45,908 nt of DNA from NCBI GenBank assembly GCA_022539475.1, contig VCMS01000376.1:1-45908 (forward strand), given 5' to 3'. How positions within the stretch are numbered: the first letter of the stretch is position 1; every line of letters begins with the position of its first letter. The DNA comes from Gracilaria domingensis. Its lineage: Eukaryota > Rhodophyta > Florideophyceae > Gracilariales > Gracilariaceae. The notes under the pieces are model-generated. The model had not been told where the DNA came from, searched no databases, and was given only the letters and a program-made list of their open reading frames with translations. This document shows positions 20,270 to 30,995 of the stretch, in pieces. The position numbers were made by a program, and so were the translations under genes.

Positions 20270-22081
20270 ATCTACTGTAACAACCAGTTAATATTTTATC
20301 AAACTGATCGGGTGCCACTATGCCACATGGTGTCAGATTACCATATAAAGTTATAACTTTGCTGTAAAGGCGACTCTGAGAGCCGAGGTGTTATGAGACG
20401 AAACACGTCGCAGACGCAAAATTGCGATTTGTCTACACTGAGGAGAAAAACGGAGAGGAGTCTACGTTTTTTCGTTCATCTTGTTACATCAAATTCAATA
20501 GTACTGCTTCTGCGTTACAAATTGGCGTCAACTTAAGAAGCACCGAGTTCATGCCAGAAATTATCCTTTTAAATTTTCTTATATGTCCTTGTTTATTTCC
20601 TACTTTATTGATGGAACTTTTAACAACGCAAACTTGAGGACGTTTCCCTCGATCGACAGTTCTGCATTACTATTTGTAGCCGTTATAGATTCTGCAATCA
20701 TTTCTATACATTCAGTCATAGTTTCGACTTTCTACACCAAACGATCTTCCGTTTTCGAATTTTGACATGCCAATCTAACCAGTCTATAATTTTGGTTTTT
20801 TCAATTAATGCAGAATTACGTAGCGTCTTCAATTCTTTTTTTTGTGCCAAACGCCGGAAAACGTCCTCGTTTCCATACACCGACTATTTATTATCTTTCA
20901 AAGCCATTTCTACCATTTTTGTTTGTGTATCTCCTAAATCATGTATTGCACGTCAAAATGTGTCCAAAAAAGAGGAAGGTTTTGTTTTTTTCTTTGAAAC
21001 AAAAATCTCGTAATACTAGTTTTTGAAAGATTCATTAATTTGTGGTAGTTGCGTAGTTACTTTGCTAAAAGCATCACATGGGTTGTAACTAGTATCTAAA
21101 TGTTGGCGAAAATAGGTTCTTATTATTTACGGATATCTACTAATGTTGCAAAGTTTTTTACGGTAGGTCAAAGTAACATTTGTTTGGTAGATAAAGAAAG
21201 GTTAAATTTAAGAGAAGATGGTTTGGTAGGAGTTGTTGCGGCGTCAGACTTGGATGGTTTGGATGCGTTTTACGTTTTCTGCAGAGTCGACATTTGGAAA
21301 GATAATGGCTTAGCTCGGGAAAAAAGCTGTTATGCGTCAAGTGCTTTGTAAAGGGTTATTTTGGGATGCGTCAAACGCTTTTTACTAGAACGAAGGTACT
21401 GACATCTTGTACTTCGAACAACTGTTTTGGTTGTGATGTATTAGCGCCAAAGTATTGCCAGGTAGTGAATCATTTTATTCTGAAAATCGCGAGTATTTTG
21501 GTGGGCTGACCTTTTAGGAATTTTTGGATGCACCCAATTTGCTGCATATAAACAAAAAGAACAAATTGCAGACTGTCAATATATTGGTTTGGCGATTAGT
21601 AGCTAAGAAACCAATTACAATGCTAAAAATAAGCGCACCGGTTCAAATGGATTAACTAGTGCTAGTATTGGCTTAATTGGCTGGTTGGAGATATTATACG
21701 CAGTTTTAGGCTAAGTGGGGGTATTGAAGTCTATTTTAGCGATTCAGCCGTCGCGGAAACCGCTTCTACTTCGTCTCTCCTTCCGAACCAACCCGAAAAC
21801 CTCTAGATCAAGTAAGATAGCGGCGAACGTGCGTACTAGAGACAAAAGCTACTAGTAATTAATAAAAGCTTTACTCAACACAAACCAAACCAAATACCTG
21901 TAATAGGAAGCACTAGCATTACAGTTCCCAAAATTAGTTCTAATTTTTAATCTTTCCGAATAAAATTCAGTTGCTAGCATAACAAAACGGACAGGGTGCA
22001 ACGAAGTAGCGATTCAAAGTGTTCAACGTCGGCGAGCCCGGCTTACGGAACGAGAAACGAAGCGAGGGAAGTGCCGTCGTC
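20270..22081. other. AT-rich region without genes
   Basis: The stretch from about 20290 to 21980 is much richer in A/T than its neighbours. The longest frames are about 80 codons (for example 21100-21351), without motifs. It may be decayed repeat DNA or a gene-poor spacer. The 5' untranslated region of the DENR gene lies at its right end, where the base composition turns GC-rich at about 22000. Confidence 0.5.
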
Positions 22082-23010
22082 ATGGACGTCGCTACTCCGC
22101 CGGATGAAACATCCACCCCTTCGTCGGCCGCGGGACCTTCCCAACCGCAGGGGGTCGAAGATGCGGCCGCGGAGCCGGTACGCGATGAACGGTATCCACT
22201 AACCGTGCTTTATTGTAGCGTTTGTGGGCTTCCAGCAGAACTTCATGAGTTTCATTCTCGCTCTCAGTTTGAAAAGTACGCCTTCGTGTTGTAAAATGTG
22301 GTCTCAAATGTATCGAATCGTGTCTAACTCATCTTGATTGTGTTGTGCGACAGATGTTCTGGGTGGTTACGAAAAAATGCACCACAGTACTTTCCAGAGC
22401 TGTTTCCTGATGAATGCGCTGCTAGACTGGAGGCTTTGAAGCTTGCCGAACAGACCGGCGTGTCGCCGCCTTTGTTACCATGCGAAGAACCTCAGTCAGA
22501 TGCTCCAAAGGTTGCGGTCCCGATTGAACAAAAAACAAGTGGCGGAAAGAAGAAGAAGACCCCGGCACATATTATTCTTGCGCTAGGTCAGAGAAAGGGA
22601 AAGAAACAAGTCACCATCGTATACGGCCTAGATCTATTCGGCATCAAACTCAAAGATGCTGCCAAGGCCGCAAAGCGCAAGTTTGCAACTGGATCTTCCA
22701 TTACAATGGTACGTCGGTTTTTTTTCTCATGTTGTACTTCTTACGTCTGTATGTTTTATGTTTACCAACATCCGTGTTTTAGTCACCTGATAATCGCGAG
22801 GTTATTGAGATACAGGGCTCTCGACAACAGGACTTTGCACAACTGGTGCATGAAGCATGGGGTGTACGTTCGTTTCTTTCTTCCCACCGTTTGAAATCCG
22901 TGTACTCACATCTTGTTTGCTGTTAACGCGTAATCCGCTATCCGCAGGTGCCAAAAGAAGCAATCTTCATCGTCAACGCGCAGAAGAAGAAAGTCAAAGC
23001 GTTTCCATAA
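22082..23010 (+). CDS. DENR: Density-regulated protein (DENR-like), four exons
   Basis: The coding exons are 22082-22275, 22354-22708, 22783-22863 and 22948-23010, giving 230 residues. The three introns are 78, 74 and 84 bp, start GTACG and end CAG or TAG; all joins keep the frame. The N-terminal part has LYCSVCGLP, matching the DENR zinc-binding YCxVC region, then CSGWLRKNAPQYFPELF. A basic Lys-rich stretch is followed by a SUI1 domain (KKQVTIVYGLDLFGIKLKDA, KFATGSSITM, then VIEIQG). DENR pairs with MCTS1 on the 40S ribosome and acts in reinitiation and recycling. Length is close to animal DENR (198). The ATG is the first in frame with this N-terminus. It converges on the coiled-coil gene, with an 81-bp gap. 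Confidence 0.92.
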
Positions 23011-23091
23011 TACTCGTTTTTATTCGCGTGACGGAACCACGCACACGCCCAGCTTGTATCCATCATATCAAATACAAGCATTCGTCTCTTT

Positions 23092-24840
23092 TCACAAACT
23101 CATCGCACCGCGCATTAATTTCAACGTCGACGCCATCTCGTCATTGCTTACTTCCATTTTCAAAATCTTGCTATCACAAAATCGTTCACGTTCAATGCGC
23201 CATTGTTTCAATGTGTCCTCATTCGAACAGCTAGCCGCCATTGCCTGCAACAGAATCTTCTGCGACATGCTCTTGCCACTGCGTTTCACCTTTAATGTGT
23301 CCTCGTCAAGGGTTACTACGCTTGCATTTGCTGCTGCTGTGCGTAAATCATTCAGTGCGTGTGAAAGCGTATCGCGAGTATGCAACATGCTTTCCAAGTC
23401 CACTTGAGGTTGCGTCGATATGTTCGTGTCGGATTGTATGTCACTAAGATAAGTGTGCAGTAGCTGGCGGCGTACATGGATCACGTCTTGTACTTGTTGT
23501 AGTTGCGCTAGTGGTGTTGCTACGCGCCGTTTCGATGAATTTATCGCTTGGTCTGCATCAGTTGTTCGAGTTTCAGTTGGCGTTATGCTGTTTGCTTCTG
23601 CTACGTTTCGCACGCTTTCACTCGGTATGCCACGATCGACAGCTTTGGCGATCTGCTCCTCCAGTTCGGTCACCTGAGTCTTCAATGTCTCCACAAGCTT
23701 CGCATCGTCCCGTGCTTTGGTCATTCGGTCCTCGTATACGCTAAGACGCACCTTTATATCGTCCAGTTCGCTCTCACGTTGTCGCAGCTTGGTGCGCGCA
23801 GCGTTCAACTTGCTCTCCAACTGGTCGGACGCCTCTGCGTTTCGACTGGCGTTGATGAGACCGTCGCGCACGGTGCGAGCACGCTGTATGGCTGCTTCTC
23901 GTATGAGCATACTCAAATCGTCCTCGTTTCCTGCTGACGTTGGATGAACTGGGGACGAAGGAAGCAAGTCCGTGATGGCATCCATTGCCATTTCCAGCAG
24001 CTCGGTGTTCATTGTCGCATACTCTGGAGTGCAGGAGGTGCTGATGTGCTGCTGCTGCATCTCAAACAACTGTTCGAAAACGTTTGCGGCACGTTGCTCC
24101 AGAGTGACTGTAGCGTCGTGTAGCTTGACGGCTCGGAATGGCACGTCATCGGCTTCTTCAAAGCACCATGCGACTAGGTCTCGCATAAGCCAAACTAGTT
24201 TACCGAATAGATGCAGAGCGCTTTGTGCGAAAGTTTGCTGCGGCGACGATAATGTTTGCTGGGGATCGGGGTTGGGGGTTGGGATGTGATGCCGCGCATA
24301 GGTAGCGATTGCACGGATTGAATGGGCGCGAAGAAAGAGTTGATACGCCCTGATGTCTGCTCCAAGCGCATCCGGCTCCGGGAAGTACGAATTGAGAAGT
24401 TCAAGGGGAACTGCAACATGCTGCGCACGAATGGTAGTAAGCAGAAAAGGAGCGTCTGCGACGGGCTGCGGCGATGGCGAAGATCGTTCCATCTGTTGTT
24501 GCAAAGCGGTGACCGAAGCCTGTAACGTGGTTTCCATCTGAGTAGAGACGTCATAAAGCTGTTCCAATTGTTCAACACGCTGCTCTAGCTGCTGGACACG
24601 ATCTTTCTCTTCCGATAAAAGGGCGCTGAGACGATGGATTCGACGATCTTTTCTGCGGGAGGCGTCGGATATTTCATCGTGCAGCCGTTGTTCAGTGTGG
24701 TTTTGAGAGTGACGATAACGGGCGGCATCCGCGGCGTATTCTTCGGCGAGCGCAGCGGCTTGCTCGGCGGCGCTCGCCAGACTGGCGTTATCGGCTTCTA
24801 GCTGTTGGATTCGGGCGTGGAGCGCTGCGAGTTGGGACAT
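23092..24840 (-). CDS. Long coiled-coil protein, unknown function
   Basis: This 582-residue frame starts at ATG 24840 (MSQLAALHARIQQLEADNAS). Heptad-rich Gln/Glu/Arg helices cover about residues 1-125 (EEKDRVQQLEQRVEQLEQLY) and 320-410. Between them is a globular, mostly helical section (PLELLNSYFPEPDALGADIR, FAQSALHLFGKLVWLMRDLV). The C-terminal 100 residues are helical and Lys-rich. The coil-globule-coil layout, with a 'PE' helix in the middle, faintly resembles dynactin p150-type proteins, but I cannot support that name. There is no membrane span or signal. It shares a 179-bp divergent promoter region with the LSM4-like gene. The upstream in-frame ATG at 25029 would overlap LSM4 and is unlikely. 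Confidence 0.75.
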   Translation of the reverse strand: MSQLAALHARIQQLEADNASLASAAEQAAALAEEYAADAARYRHSQNHTEQRLHDEISDASRRKDRRIHRLSALLSEEKDRVQQLEQRVEQLEQLYDVSTQMETTLQASVTALQQQMERSSPSPQPVADAPFLLTTIRAQHVAVPLELLNSYFPEPDALGADIRAYQLFLRAHSIRAIATYARHHIPTPNPDPQQTLSSPQQTFAQSALHLFGKLVWLMRDLVAWCFEEADDVPFRAVKLHDATVTLEQRAANVFEQLFEMQQQHISTSCTPEYATMNTELLEMAMDAITDLLPSSPVHPTSAGNEDDLSMLIREAAIQRARTVRDGLINASRNAEASDQLESKLNAARTKLRQRESELDDIKVRLSVYEDRMTKARDDAKLVETLKTQVTELEEQIAKAVDRGIPSESVRNVAEANSITPTETRTTDADQAINSSKRRVATPLAQLQQVQDVIHVRRQLLHTYLSDIQSDTNISTQPQVDLESMLHTRDTLSHALNDLRTAAANASVVTLDEDTLKVKRSGKSMSQKILLQAMAASCSNEDTLKQWRIERERFCDSKILKMEVSNDEMASTLKLMRGAMSL

Positions 24841-25019
24841 GTCGATTTGAGCGATGCGTTGTGTGTTGCTGGCTGGTTCCCCTCTTTGAGCAAACAAAAC
24901 AAACTGAGAAAAATGGCTATTTAAAAAGGGCCTTCCCTCCCGCCGTCGCCGGGCCTGCCGTGCCCTTTCAAGCAACTTCTCCGCTGTCACGCACCGCACC
25001 CACAACCAACATCCCCAAC
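24841..25019. promoter_or_regulatory. Divergent promoter region
   Basis: Only 179 bp separate the starts of the coiled-coil gene (minus) and the LSM4-like gene (plus). CTATTTAAAAAGGG at 24916-24929 gives a TATA-like box on the plus strand about 100 bp before the LSM4 ATG. On the other strand it reads TTTTTAAATAG, so it might serve both directions. This is inferred from position. Confidence 0.45.
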
Positions 25020-25490
25020 ATGCTGCCACTATCCTTGTTGAAGTCCGCCACGGGCTGCCCCATCCTTATCGAGCTGAAGAACGGCGAAACCTACAACGCC
25101 AAACTTCGCAACATGGATCTTTGGATGAATCTTACGCTGGTGGACGCGATCCGAACCTCCAGCGACGGCTCATCGTTTTGGAATCTTCCCTCTGTTCTCA
25201 TCCGAGGAAACACGATCAAGTACATCCGGGTGCCCGAGCTTGTACTATCCATCCTGGACGATGAACGTGCGGCTAGGAAACAAGCGCAACAGCGCTCGCG
25301 ATCGAGAAGATCGGGTGGTGGCCGATCTAGATCATCGGGCGGAAGAAAAGGCGGCGGCGGCGGGGCGGCGGTGGCGGAGGAGCAGGTGCTGGCGGAGCAG
25401 GCGGCGCTCGTGGTGGTTCTTCTGGGCGCCGATCTGACCCGCAGTGGCTTTGATACGTGGACCATCGCTACAACTGACTTGCTTTTCTAG
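25020..25490 (+). CDS. LSM4: U6 snRNA-associated Sm-like protein LSM4
   Basis: The protein starts MLPLSLLKSATGCPILIELK, with NGETYNAKLRNMDLWMNLTL (Sm1) and VLIRGNTIKYIRVPE (Sm2) in the first 80 residues, which is typical LSM4. LSM4 is part of the LSM1-7 (mRNA decay) and LSM2-8 (U6 snRNA) rings. The tail after about residue 95 is RS/GG-rich. In the open frame it turns into AAVAEEQVLAEQ and ends at 25488-25490. The neighbouring frame from the same GGC run gives a Gly-rich tail with ARGGSSGRR and stops at TGA 25451-25453. LSM4 tails are normally Gly/RGG-rich, so one base is probably missing in the GGC run near 25353-25372. The true product would then be about 144 residues. The Sm core is not affected. 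Confidence 0.9.
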   Translation: MLPLSLLKSATGCPILIELKNGETYNAKLRNMDLWMNLTLVDAIRTSSDGSSFWNLPSVLIRGNTIKYIRVPELVLSILDDERAARKQAQQRSRSRRSGGGRSRSSGGRKGGGGGAAVAEEQVLAEQAALVVVLLGADLTRSGFDTWTIATTDLLF

Positions 25491-26263
25491 CTAGTGTGCC
25501 TTTTACCTTTTCCGAAACAGCCGAGTCTAGGAAAGCTGAAGTTGTGGATGCGTTCACCATGACGATGATCAAGTTTGTAGACTACGGCACCACACCTGGG
25601 ATTCCGCGGGATTCCGCGAGATTCCGCTGTGTAGGATGGGAAGTGCAAGCGTCGCGGGAAAACAGTGTCTAGCCGCGCGGCTCATTGGGCAGCTGCACGC
25701 GTGGGGCCCTCCGAGAAACGTCTGGCAACCAAGTTTAGATACGGAGGCCGAAGGCGGGGAGTCGGGCATTTGGGGTTGGGTGGAAGCGTTGCCTGGTCTA
25801 TGAGGGTCGTTGACATGCGAAGCAAGTTTACAGGAGCACTAATTTGTTGTCAACACAGCACGGCAAGCTCGTTTCCAGCAAAGCGCGACGCTCAACGTAG
25901 CGCGCTGTGCATGCGCGGCTCGTTCCGCGCCGCGACGCATGGCAGATGCAGTGTTCGTGTAGCACGAAGGTAGCCGCTGCCTTGTAGATACAGCTTGTAA
26001 ATACACCTTCTGCGCAACTGATGCGCACTGCCCGCCGGTGTGGAAGCAGTGCTCCGCACCCCGGTGCGGGTAAGATATTGGTGCTTTTGGCGCGTCGTCG
26101 AGTATGCATTTGGCCCGAGCAAACGGCACAAATCGCACGTGCTCGATGATCGTCGGCGGTCAACGTTCGACCACACACATCCACATCAACGAAAACAAAA
26201 CAAGCATGTTTATGAGATTCATAAATATATATACGTTCTAGCTGGCGTTGTAGACGGCGTCTC
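25491..26263. other. Gap between convergent genes
   Basis: No supported gene is present. It holds a GATTCCGCG triplication at about 25600-25628. An AT-rich patch (ATAAATATATATAC) at 26221-26234 is likely part of the 3' end of the minus-strand gene. Short frames here have no motifs. Confidence 0.4.
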
Positions 26264-27376
26264 TCAGAACTGAGCGTGGTTTGGAGACGCCGGGTACGGC
26301 ACATGAGACGAAATGCTCAAGCCGTCGGCGCACTTGGAGCGGCCGTGTCCACTACCGGCGATCTTGAGCACGCCACAGCGCGAGCACCGTTTCGCGCCAT
26401 CCAAGCGCCGAATCCTCATCGGCGAGCCGAACTCGGCGGTGTCCGGGGTGGTCGGTGACCGAGGCAACATATCATAATCATCTTCGTAAATGTACTGACT
26501 CAAGGAATAGGTAGGGTTGATTGTGGCCTCAATATGATCGACGTTGTACGCCACCATTGCAAAGTTGCCAAGCCGTTGCTGAAGGTGATCACGCACCACG
26601 TGCTTGTTGTTGCGACCGGCAGGCAGTTCGCGACAATACAAATGTGCGGCGAATTGTACGATGGCCTCTGCGTCACTGGCGGTGGTGGCGGCACGGTATG
26701 GTGGGCGGCGGCGACGGCGACCCTCGGCGTCGCAGGCATTGGCTCGCACGGCGTGTGTGGTGCCCCACATGTTGCGGCGATGCATGAGGAGCTCCAGCAG
26801 CGCAGAGGCTGTGGCACCCGACAGCATGCTCTGTCCGAGCACGACGCGGCACGGGTGGGAGATTGGGTACATGAGCGGCCGTAGCTGCTGCACGTTGTCC
26901 TCGGTGGAATCACAGCCGACGTGCCAATGATGCGGTTTGGTGCGAGTATTGGACGCGGCGATGGTGTGCGTGGCGCCGAAACGAAGCATGCGATCGCGTT
27001 TGTATGCATGGCTGAACATGACAAACAAGAGCGCATTCTCCAGACGGCCGTTCTCGATGGCGGTGAGCAAGTAGATGATGTGCTCGCGCTCGCTGTCGCG
27101 ATGGCTTTGGCCGGTGGCCCTGGACTTTGCAAGCCTATCGCACACGCGCGCGGAGCAGGGCGAGTCGTCGTCGCGCTCGGAGCCGGACGAGTCGTCGAGC
27201 AGCTGCGCGGAGGCGGAGTGCGCCAGGCGGCGCACGGAGGACGGCGCGGCGGCGCAGCGCCGCAGCGACGACTTCTTGATGTAGAAGGGCGGCACGCGCA
27301 TGAGGCAATTGCGCGGGTCGCGATGCTCGCAGCCGGGGGCGAAGCAATGCACGGGCGTGGCGGTGATGCGATACAT
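26264..27376 (-). CDS. Unknown protein with C-terminal Cys motif
   Basis: This 370-residue frame starts at ATG 27376 (MYRITATPVHCFAPGCEHRD). Residues 40-100 are Ser/Asp/Arg-rich. The middle is helical (EHIIYLLTAIENGRLENALL). There is a tract of seven basic residues (EGRRRRRPP). A second helical part (AEAIVQFAAHLYCREL, VVRDHLQQRLGNFAMVAYN) precedes acidic EDDYDMLP. The C-terminal CSRCGVLKIAGSGHGRSKC could bind zinc (CxxC, His, Cys). No known domain is recognised. The composition is ordinary protein, unlike the Arg/Ala-rich extension upstream of 27376, so I chose this ATG. The opposite strand is also open because of high GC, which lowers certainty. It converges on LSM4. Confidence 0.6.
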   Translation of the reverse strand: MYRITATPVHCFAPGCEHRDPRNCLMRVPPFYIKKSSLRRCAAAPSSVRRLAHSASAQLLDDSSGSERDDDSPCSARVCDRLAKSRATGQSHRDSEREHIIYLLTAIENGRLENALLFVMFSHAYKRDRMLRFGATHTIAASNTRTKPHHWHVGCDSTEDNVQQLRPLMYPISHPCRVVLGQSMLSGATASALLELLMHRRNMWGTTHAVRANACDAEGRRRRRPPYRAATTASDAEAIVQFAAHLYCRELPAGRNNKHVVRDHLQQRLGNFAMVAYNVDHIEATINPTYSLSQYIYEDDYDMLPRSPTTPDTAEFGSPMRIRRLDGAKRCSRCGVLKIAGSGHGRSKCADGLSISSHVPYPASPNHAQF

Positions 27377-27790
27377 GGCGGTCGGAGGCGCGCGACGGCG
27401 GTGCGACGGCGGTGACGACGATGACGACGACGGCGGCGGCGGCGGAGGCGGCGGGCGGGCGGGCGGGCGGCGCGCGTGGCGGCGGGAGCGTGACGACTGT
27501 GCCGGCGAACGGCAGGCGCGGCGCTCTGGAGAGGCGCGCGCGCAGAGCGGCTGGCTATGAGGTCGCGCGCGCGCGCGCCTCGCGTCCGGCGGCAGCGCGC
27601 GCGAGCCGCCGTTCGCGAGTTCGTATCGGCCAATCTCCTCATCGCGCCACACGTGCACACGTGCGCTGCGCTTGCTGCGTCTCGCGCGCGCGCGCGCATG
27701 CAGCCGCGCCCGGCTCGCGCGCGTGTAATTCGCGCACGCGCGCGCGCGCGTGTGCGCGCGTGCGCGCGCAAATGCGCGCACGGCGCGCCG
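27377..27790. repeat. GC-extreme, alternating CG/CA repeats
   Basis: GGCGGC and GACGAC microsatellite stretches at 27390-27480 pass into long alternating purine-pyrimidine runs (GCGCGCGCGC at 27560-27580, 27688-27700 and 27730-27780). Such runs favour left-handed DNA and often mark nucleosome-free promoters. Long frames on both strands here (27412-27927 plus, 26500-27771 minus) are Arg/Ala artefacts. It probably contains the promoter of the minus-strand gene starting at 27376. Confidence 0.7.
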
Positions 27791-27929
27791 CCGTCGAGCT
27801 CCTACAAGCTCTGTCTTTGCGCCGTGCTTACAATCGCGCCCGGCCGGACAAACATCGCCTGCTTCGGAGCCTTTTCATGGCCGCGCTGAGCAGTAATATT
27901 CCTGACTTCGCGCTTGGCGCGTCCTGAGA

Positions 27930-28287
27930 GCCCCGCCTTCTTCCCCCTCCAGTCTCTTCAAATGAAGAGAACGCACAGCAAAGCTTGTTTCCTGCGACTG
28001 TATTCGTTTTCAAGTGCGCCCCCCCCTTGTCGCTTCCGCAACCCCAATTACATCTGCGTCTGCAGATTCTGCACTCCAATGCTGTAAGCCCAAAGTAGCC
28101 TTCCGTCTTGAATGGGAGCAGTACAATCAAACCGTCCGCAGCGATACATCAGCTTCCCTCTCCGTTTGACTGTGTATGACGCCAAAAAGGAGCAGGTAGT
28201 AGCTCGAGAACACAAAACTCGAGAGCAACCTCACAATGCCCTAAATTTCCTACCCAGGTCTTGCTTCTCCAATACAAGCTGGCCCGA
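27930..28287. other. Gap, nothing recognised
   Basis: I see no gene with motifs. A C-run lies at 28020-28026. Frames across 28149-28400 on the minus strand are continuations of the doubtful gene at 28288-28647 in a shifted frame. Confidence 0.35.
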
Positions 28288-28647
28288 TCACCCTTCCATA
28301 CGCTGCCCAACTGCAGCACATTGTGACAGAAGCCACTCCCGTTCCAGACGAGTGACAATAAATGTAAAAGCACCAAACTGGAAAAAGTCATGAGATACAA
28401 CCAAACGACACAACTCTTTAGCGAGACTGCTCATTCCGAGAAACAGAGTCCAAAGATCTGGCTTCCACAATCCTGCCCAGGCTCGTCCAGGGAACTCCTC
28501 TTTTTTTTTGTCAAAGCGCTGCATTTGTATGCGCATCCTCAACTCTAATTCCTCCATAGTGCCCTTCAGATCAGTCGCAGTCAAGTCGTACCACCGCACT
28601 TTCAGTTCAGGGTTGTGAACAACACCATCACACTCAACCATGCTCAA
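28288..28647 (-). CDS. Short hypothetical protein, possibly broken
   Basis: The 119-residue frame from ATG 28647 (MSMVECDGVVHNPELKVRWY) has a plausible mixed composition: an acidic-basic helix (MEELELRMRIQMQRFDKKKE), then aromatic-rich stretches (LWKPDLWTLFLGMSSLAKEL). After its stop, the neighbouring frame keeps a protein-like sequence (LYWRSKTWVGNLGHCEVALE) to 28149, hinting at a frameshift. No family is recognised. Confidence 0.3.
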   Translation of the reverse strand: MSMVECDGVVHNPELKVRWYDLTATDLKGTMEELELRMRIQMQRFDKKKEEFPGRAWAGLWKPDLWTLFLGMSSLAKELCRLVVSHDFFQFGAFTFIVTRLEREWLLSQCAAVGQRMEG

Positions 28648-30941
28648 TCCGTACTACAGTAGCAACCAGCCCGCCTTTTAACAAGGTGATGCCTCAAAGC
28701 TCTATAATTCGCCGTGCTTTCAGCCCTGCCTCAAATTCGAACAACTCGCGAGTATAACCTTTTAACTGTATTCACTACCAGTATACACTTCATAGGAGGT
28801 CAACTCCAGACCACTATCTTGAGCGTGCTAAATAATGCCATCCAATGGCAGGTCGAAACTAATCCTTCCCATTTTGTCCAATCCAAAACTATCAGCAATC
28901 GAAACCATTCCCGAAACAGAGACAGTCAGCATCAGTTGCGTACTTCACTCACTCACGCAAGAAATTACACATTGTGCTCCTCCCTTTTACCCACAATTCT
29001 CTCCAACCCGAACTACCGAAATGCAACCTCCAGCCGCAGTTCAAGAAGACCTCCGAAATTCATTTCTTGCAAACATTTCTTCTCATCAGGTCTAATCCAT
29101 AGTGCAGCTTGCAGCTTATTGGCATCAATAATTTCAATCTTCTTGAGCTATTTACCCTTCTTTCCTTCGAATCCACACCTCCTACTGAAATGCCCACATG
29201 CAACACATCTTTCTCTATATTGTTAATCGTCTTCGAACGTGCTTCACCTTGCGAAAACTGACTTCGAAGGGATACTTGAGCAATAAGGAGCAAAAAAATA
29301 TCACCTCGACTCGCGCAGTGGAACCGTTTCAGAGATCCAGTCATGTGGCATATAACGTCGAGGCTTTGGGCTCAAGGTGCTTCTGAAAGATTGCAATTAG
29401 CTCTCTGAACCACAAACTTATCGAAACGACGAACAGGGTGCGAAAGCGCAGGAGATGCTGGAGTTGGAAAGCAGTGAAGAACGTTAATACGCACGTCCCA
29501 GGACGAAGAGGCACCAGACACACACTATTTACAGGTCTGGGTCAGGGAAGACCCGAGAAGAACAAGCTTCGTGCGCACTAGGAGGTCAAAGAGATTGCAC
29601 TTTTGAACTTAGAGAATGAGCGTGTTCGGAAGGTAACCACTGATAGGTGGAGCTCTCCGCGCCGAGTGAGACGTTCCATCTTGCCCGTCTGGTTTCAAAC
29701 CAGCTTTCGATAGAAGCACCAATACTATACAAAGATCTAGAGGAGGTTCAACGCTGTAGCGGCATCATCAGCAAGCGGAAGAACTGCAGCGAGGTTAACC
29801 TGACATGGCATCTTTTTTGACAAGCATATCCCATCGAAAGGCTCACCTTAGGAGTGCAGAGCTTGACGCTCTCCTGAGCAGAAGTTCAAAAGTCTTGGTG
29901 ATACTTCACACTCTCAAATCTTCCCCTGAATATGAGGTTTCAACGACGTCCGTGGAACCACTGCACAACCTCTGCACAACCGCGTATCAATCGAAACAAA
30001 ATATGTCGTGCTCCTCCATAACCTGTCAACAGATTGAAAGCAATTCGCAACATCGTGCAACGGCGCTCTGGATAATGTCAGTCCCAGAGCACAGCACTCA
30101 ATTCTCGTGTCAGCGATCAGGCTTTCTTCCTTGAAGTCCAAGCTCCTTTTCTCTGTACTGTGAATATTTCTCTTTATTGTCAAAAGGAAACCGGGTTATC
30201 AATCCTATCTTGGCAAGACCTCGAGCAAAGATTGCTTTTACGAAGCTCCGATGAGGATTGTACCCAATCCTGTACTCCAGGATATGTTTCAACGATATCA
30301 TAACTTATCGAACCAATCAATTCCCGGCACGCACCACAGCGTTTCCCGACCAAGTAGCTCTTGTGGTGGTAGACATCAAATGGATGCCTTCTGATGAATG
30401 CAGTTTCTTTTGGTACGAGTTCGGGAGAGTCACGGAGAGTGGAGATGAGTGGGATGGAAGAAAACAAAGAATTGTATACCACAGGAGTCTATACTCAATG
30501 CCCCATATGCACTTCCCGACAGTGAGAATCAGCTCTATTGCGATATTCAAATGTTCTTGGGAGTTAGAGAGAGGGAAGAGTTGGGCGAGTGTTGTGTTAG
30601 CAATTCAGACCAGCACTGACTTTTGTGCTTCTGATGAATGATTATGTTGCATTCAGCTCTTGTTTCTTTGGCAGTATAAATACGAAGGTTCTTCTCTTCG
30701 TACCCCTAGAGATTCACTCATCAACATCCAACACATTCACATCTCTTCAATTTTGCTTGGTTCTTCCTGACAATCATTTCCGCAGTGTATCGTTACTCTT
30801 TTCTGAGAGTGGAGACATCTTCGTCATCCATTATTATTCATCACTTTGGTTCCAACAACGCTTGGACTGTTTAAACAGTCTTTGTGGTCAAACTCCTCAG
30901 GTTGACCTCAACATTCTTTCAAGAAAGCTTTCGTCCGACAC
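28648..30941. other. Long gap without supported genes
   Basis: Only short frames occur, such as 29805-30134 plus and 30180-30482 minus (the latter with CGACREL), and none shows a family motif. TATAAATA at 30675-30682 is a good TATA box, but no gene follows it directly. This could be non-coding or decayed DNA. Confidence 0.4.
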
Positions 30942-30948
30942 TATATAA
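30942..30948 (+). promoter_or_regulatory. TATA box of the zinc-finger gene
   Basis: TATATAA lies 48 bp before the ATG at 30996, giving an expected leader of about 20 bases. The same TATATAACG context occurs before the antisense ORF of copy 2 (35264). Confidence 0.5.
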
Positions 30949-30995
30949 CGTCTTTAGTGGGTCTGTGACCGTTCATATTTGGCAACAGGAGCAGT

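Noticed and set aside
26500..27771. Long Arg/Ala-rich frames over the GC-rich region, both strands
   Set aside because: Open only because of extreme GC content. Only the frame 26264-27376 has ordinary composition and a Cys motif.
28714..29226. 170-residue plus-strand frame
   Set aside because: Biased Ser/Asn/Thr/His composition without motifs or a supported start; it looks like chance opening.
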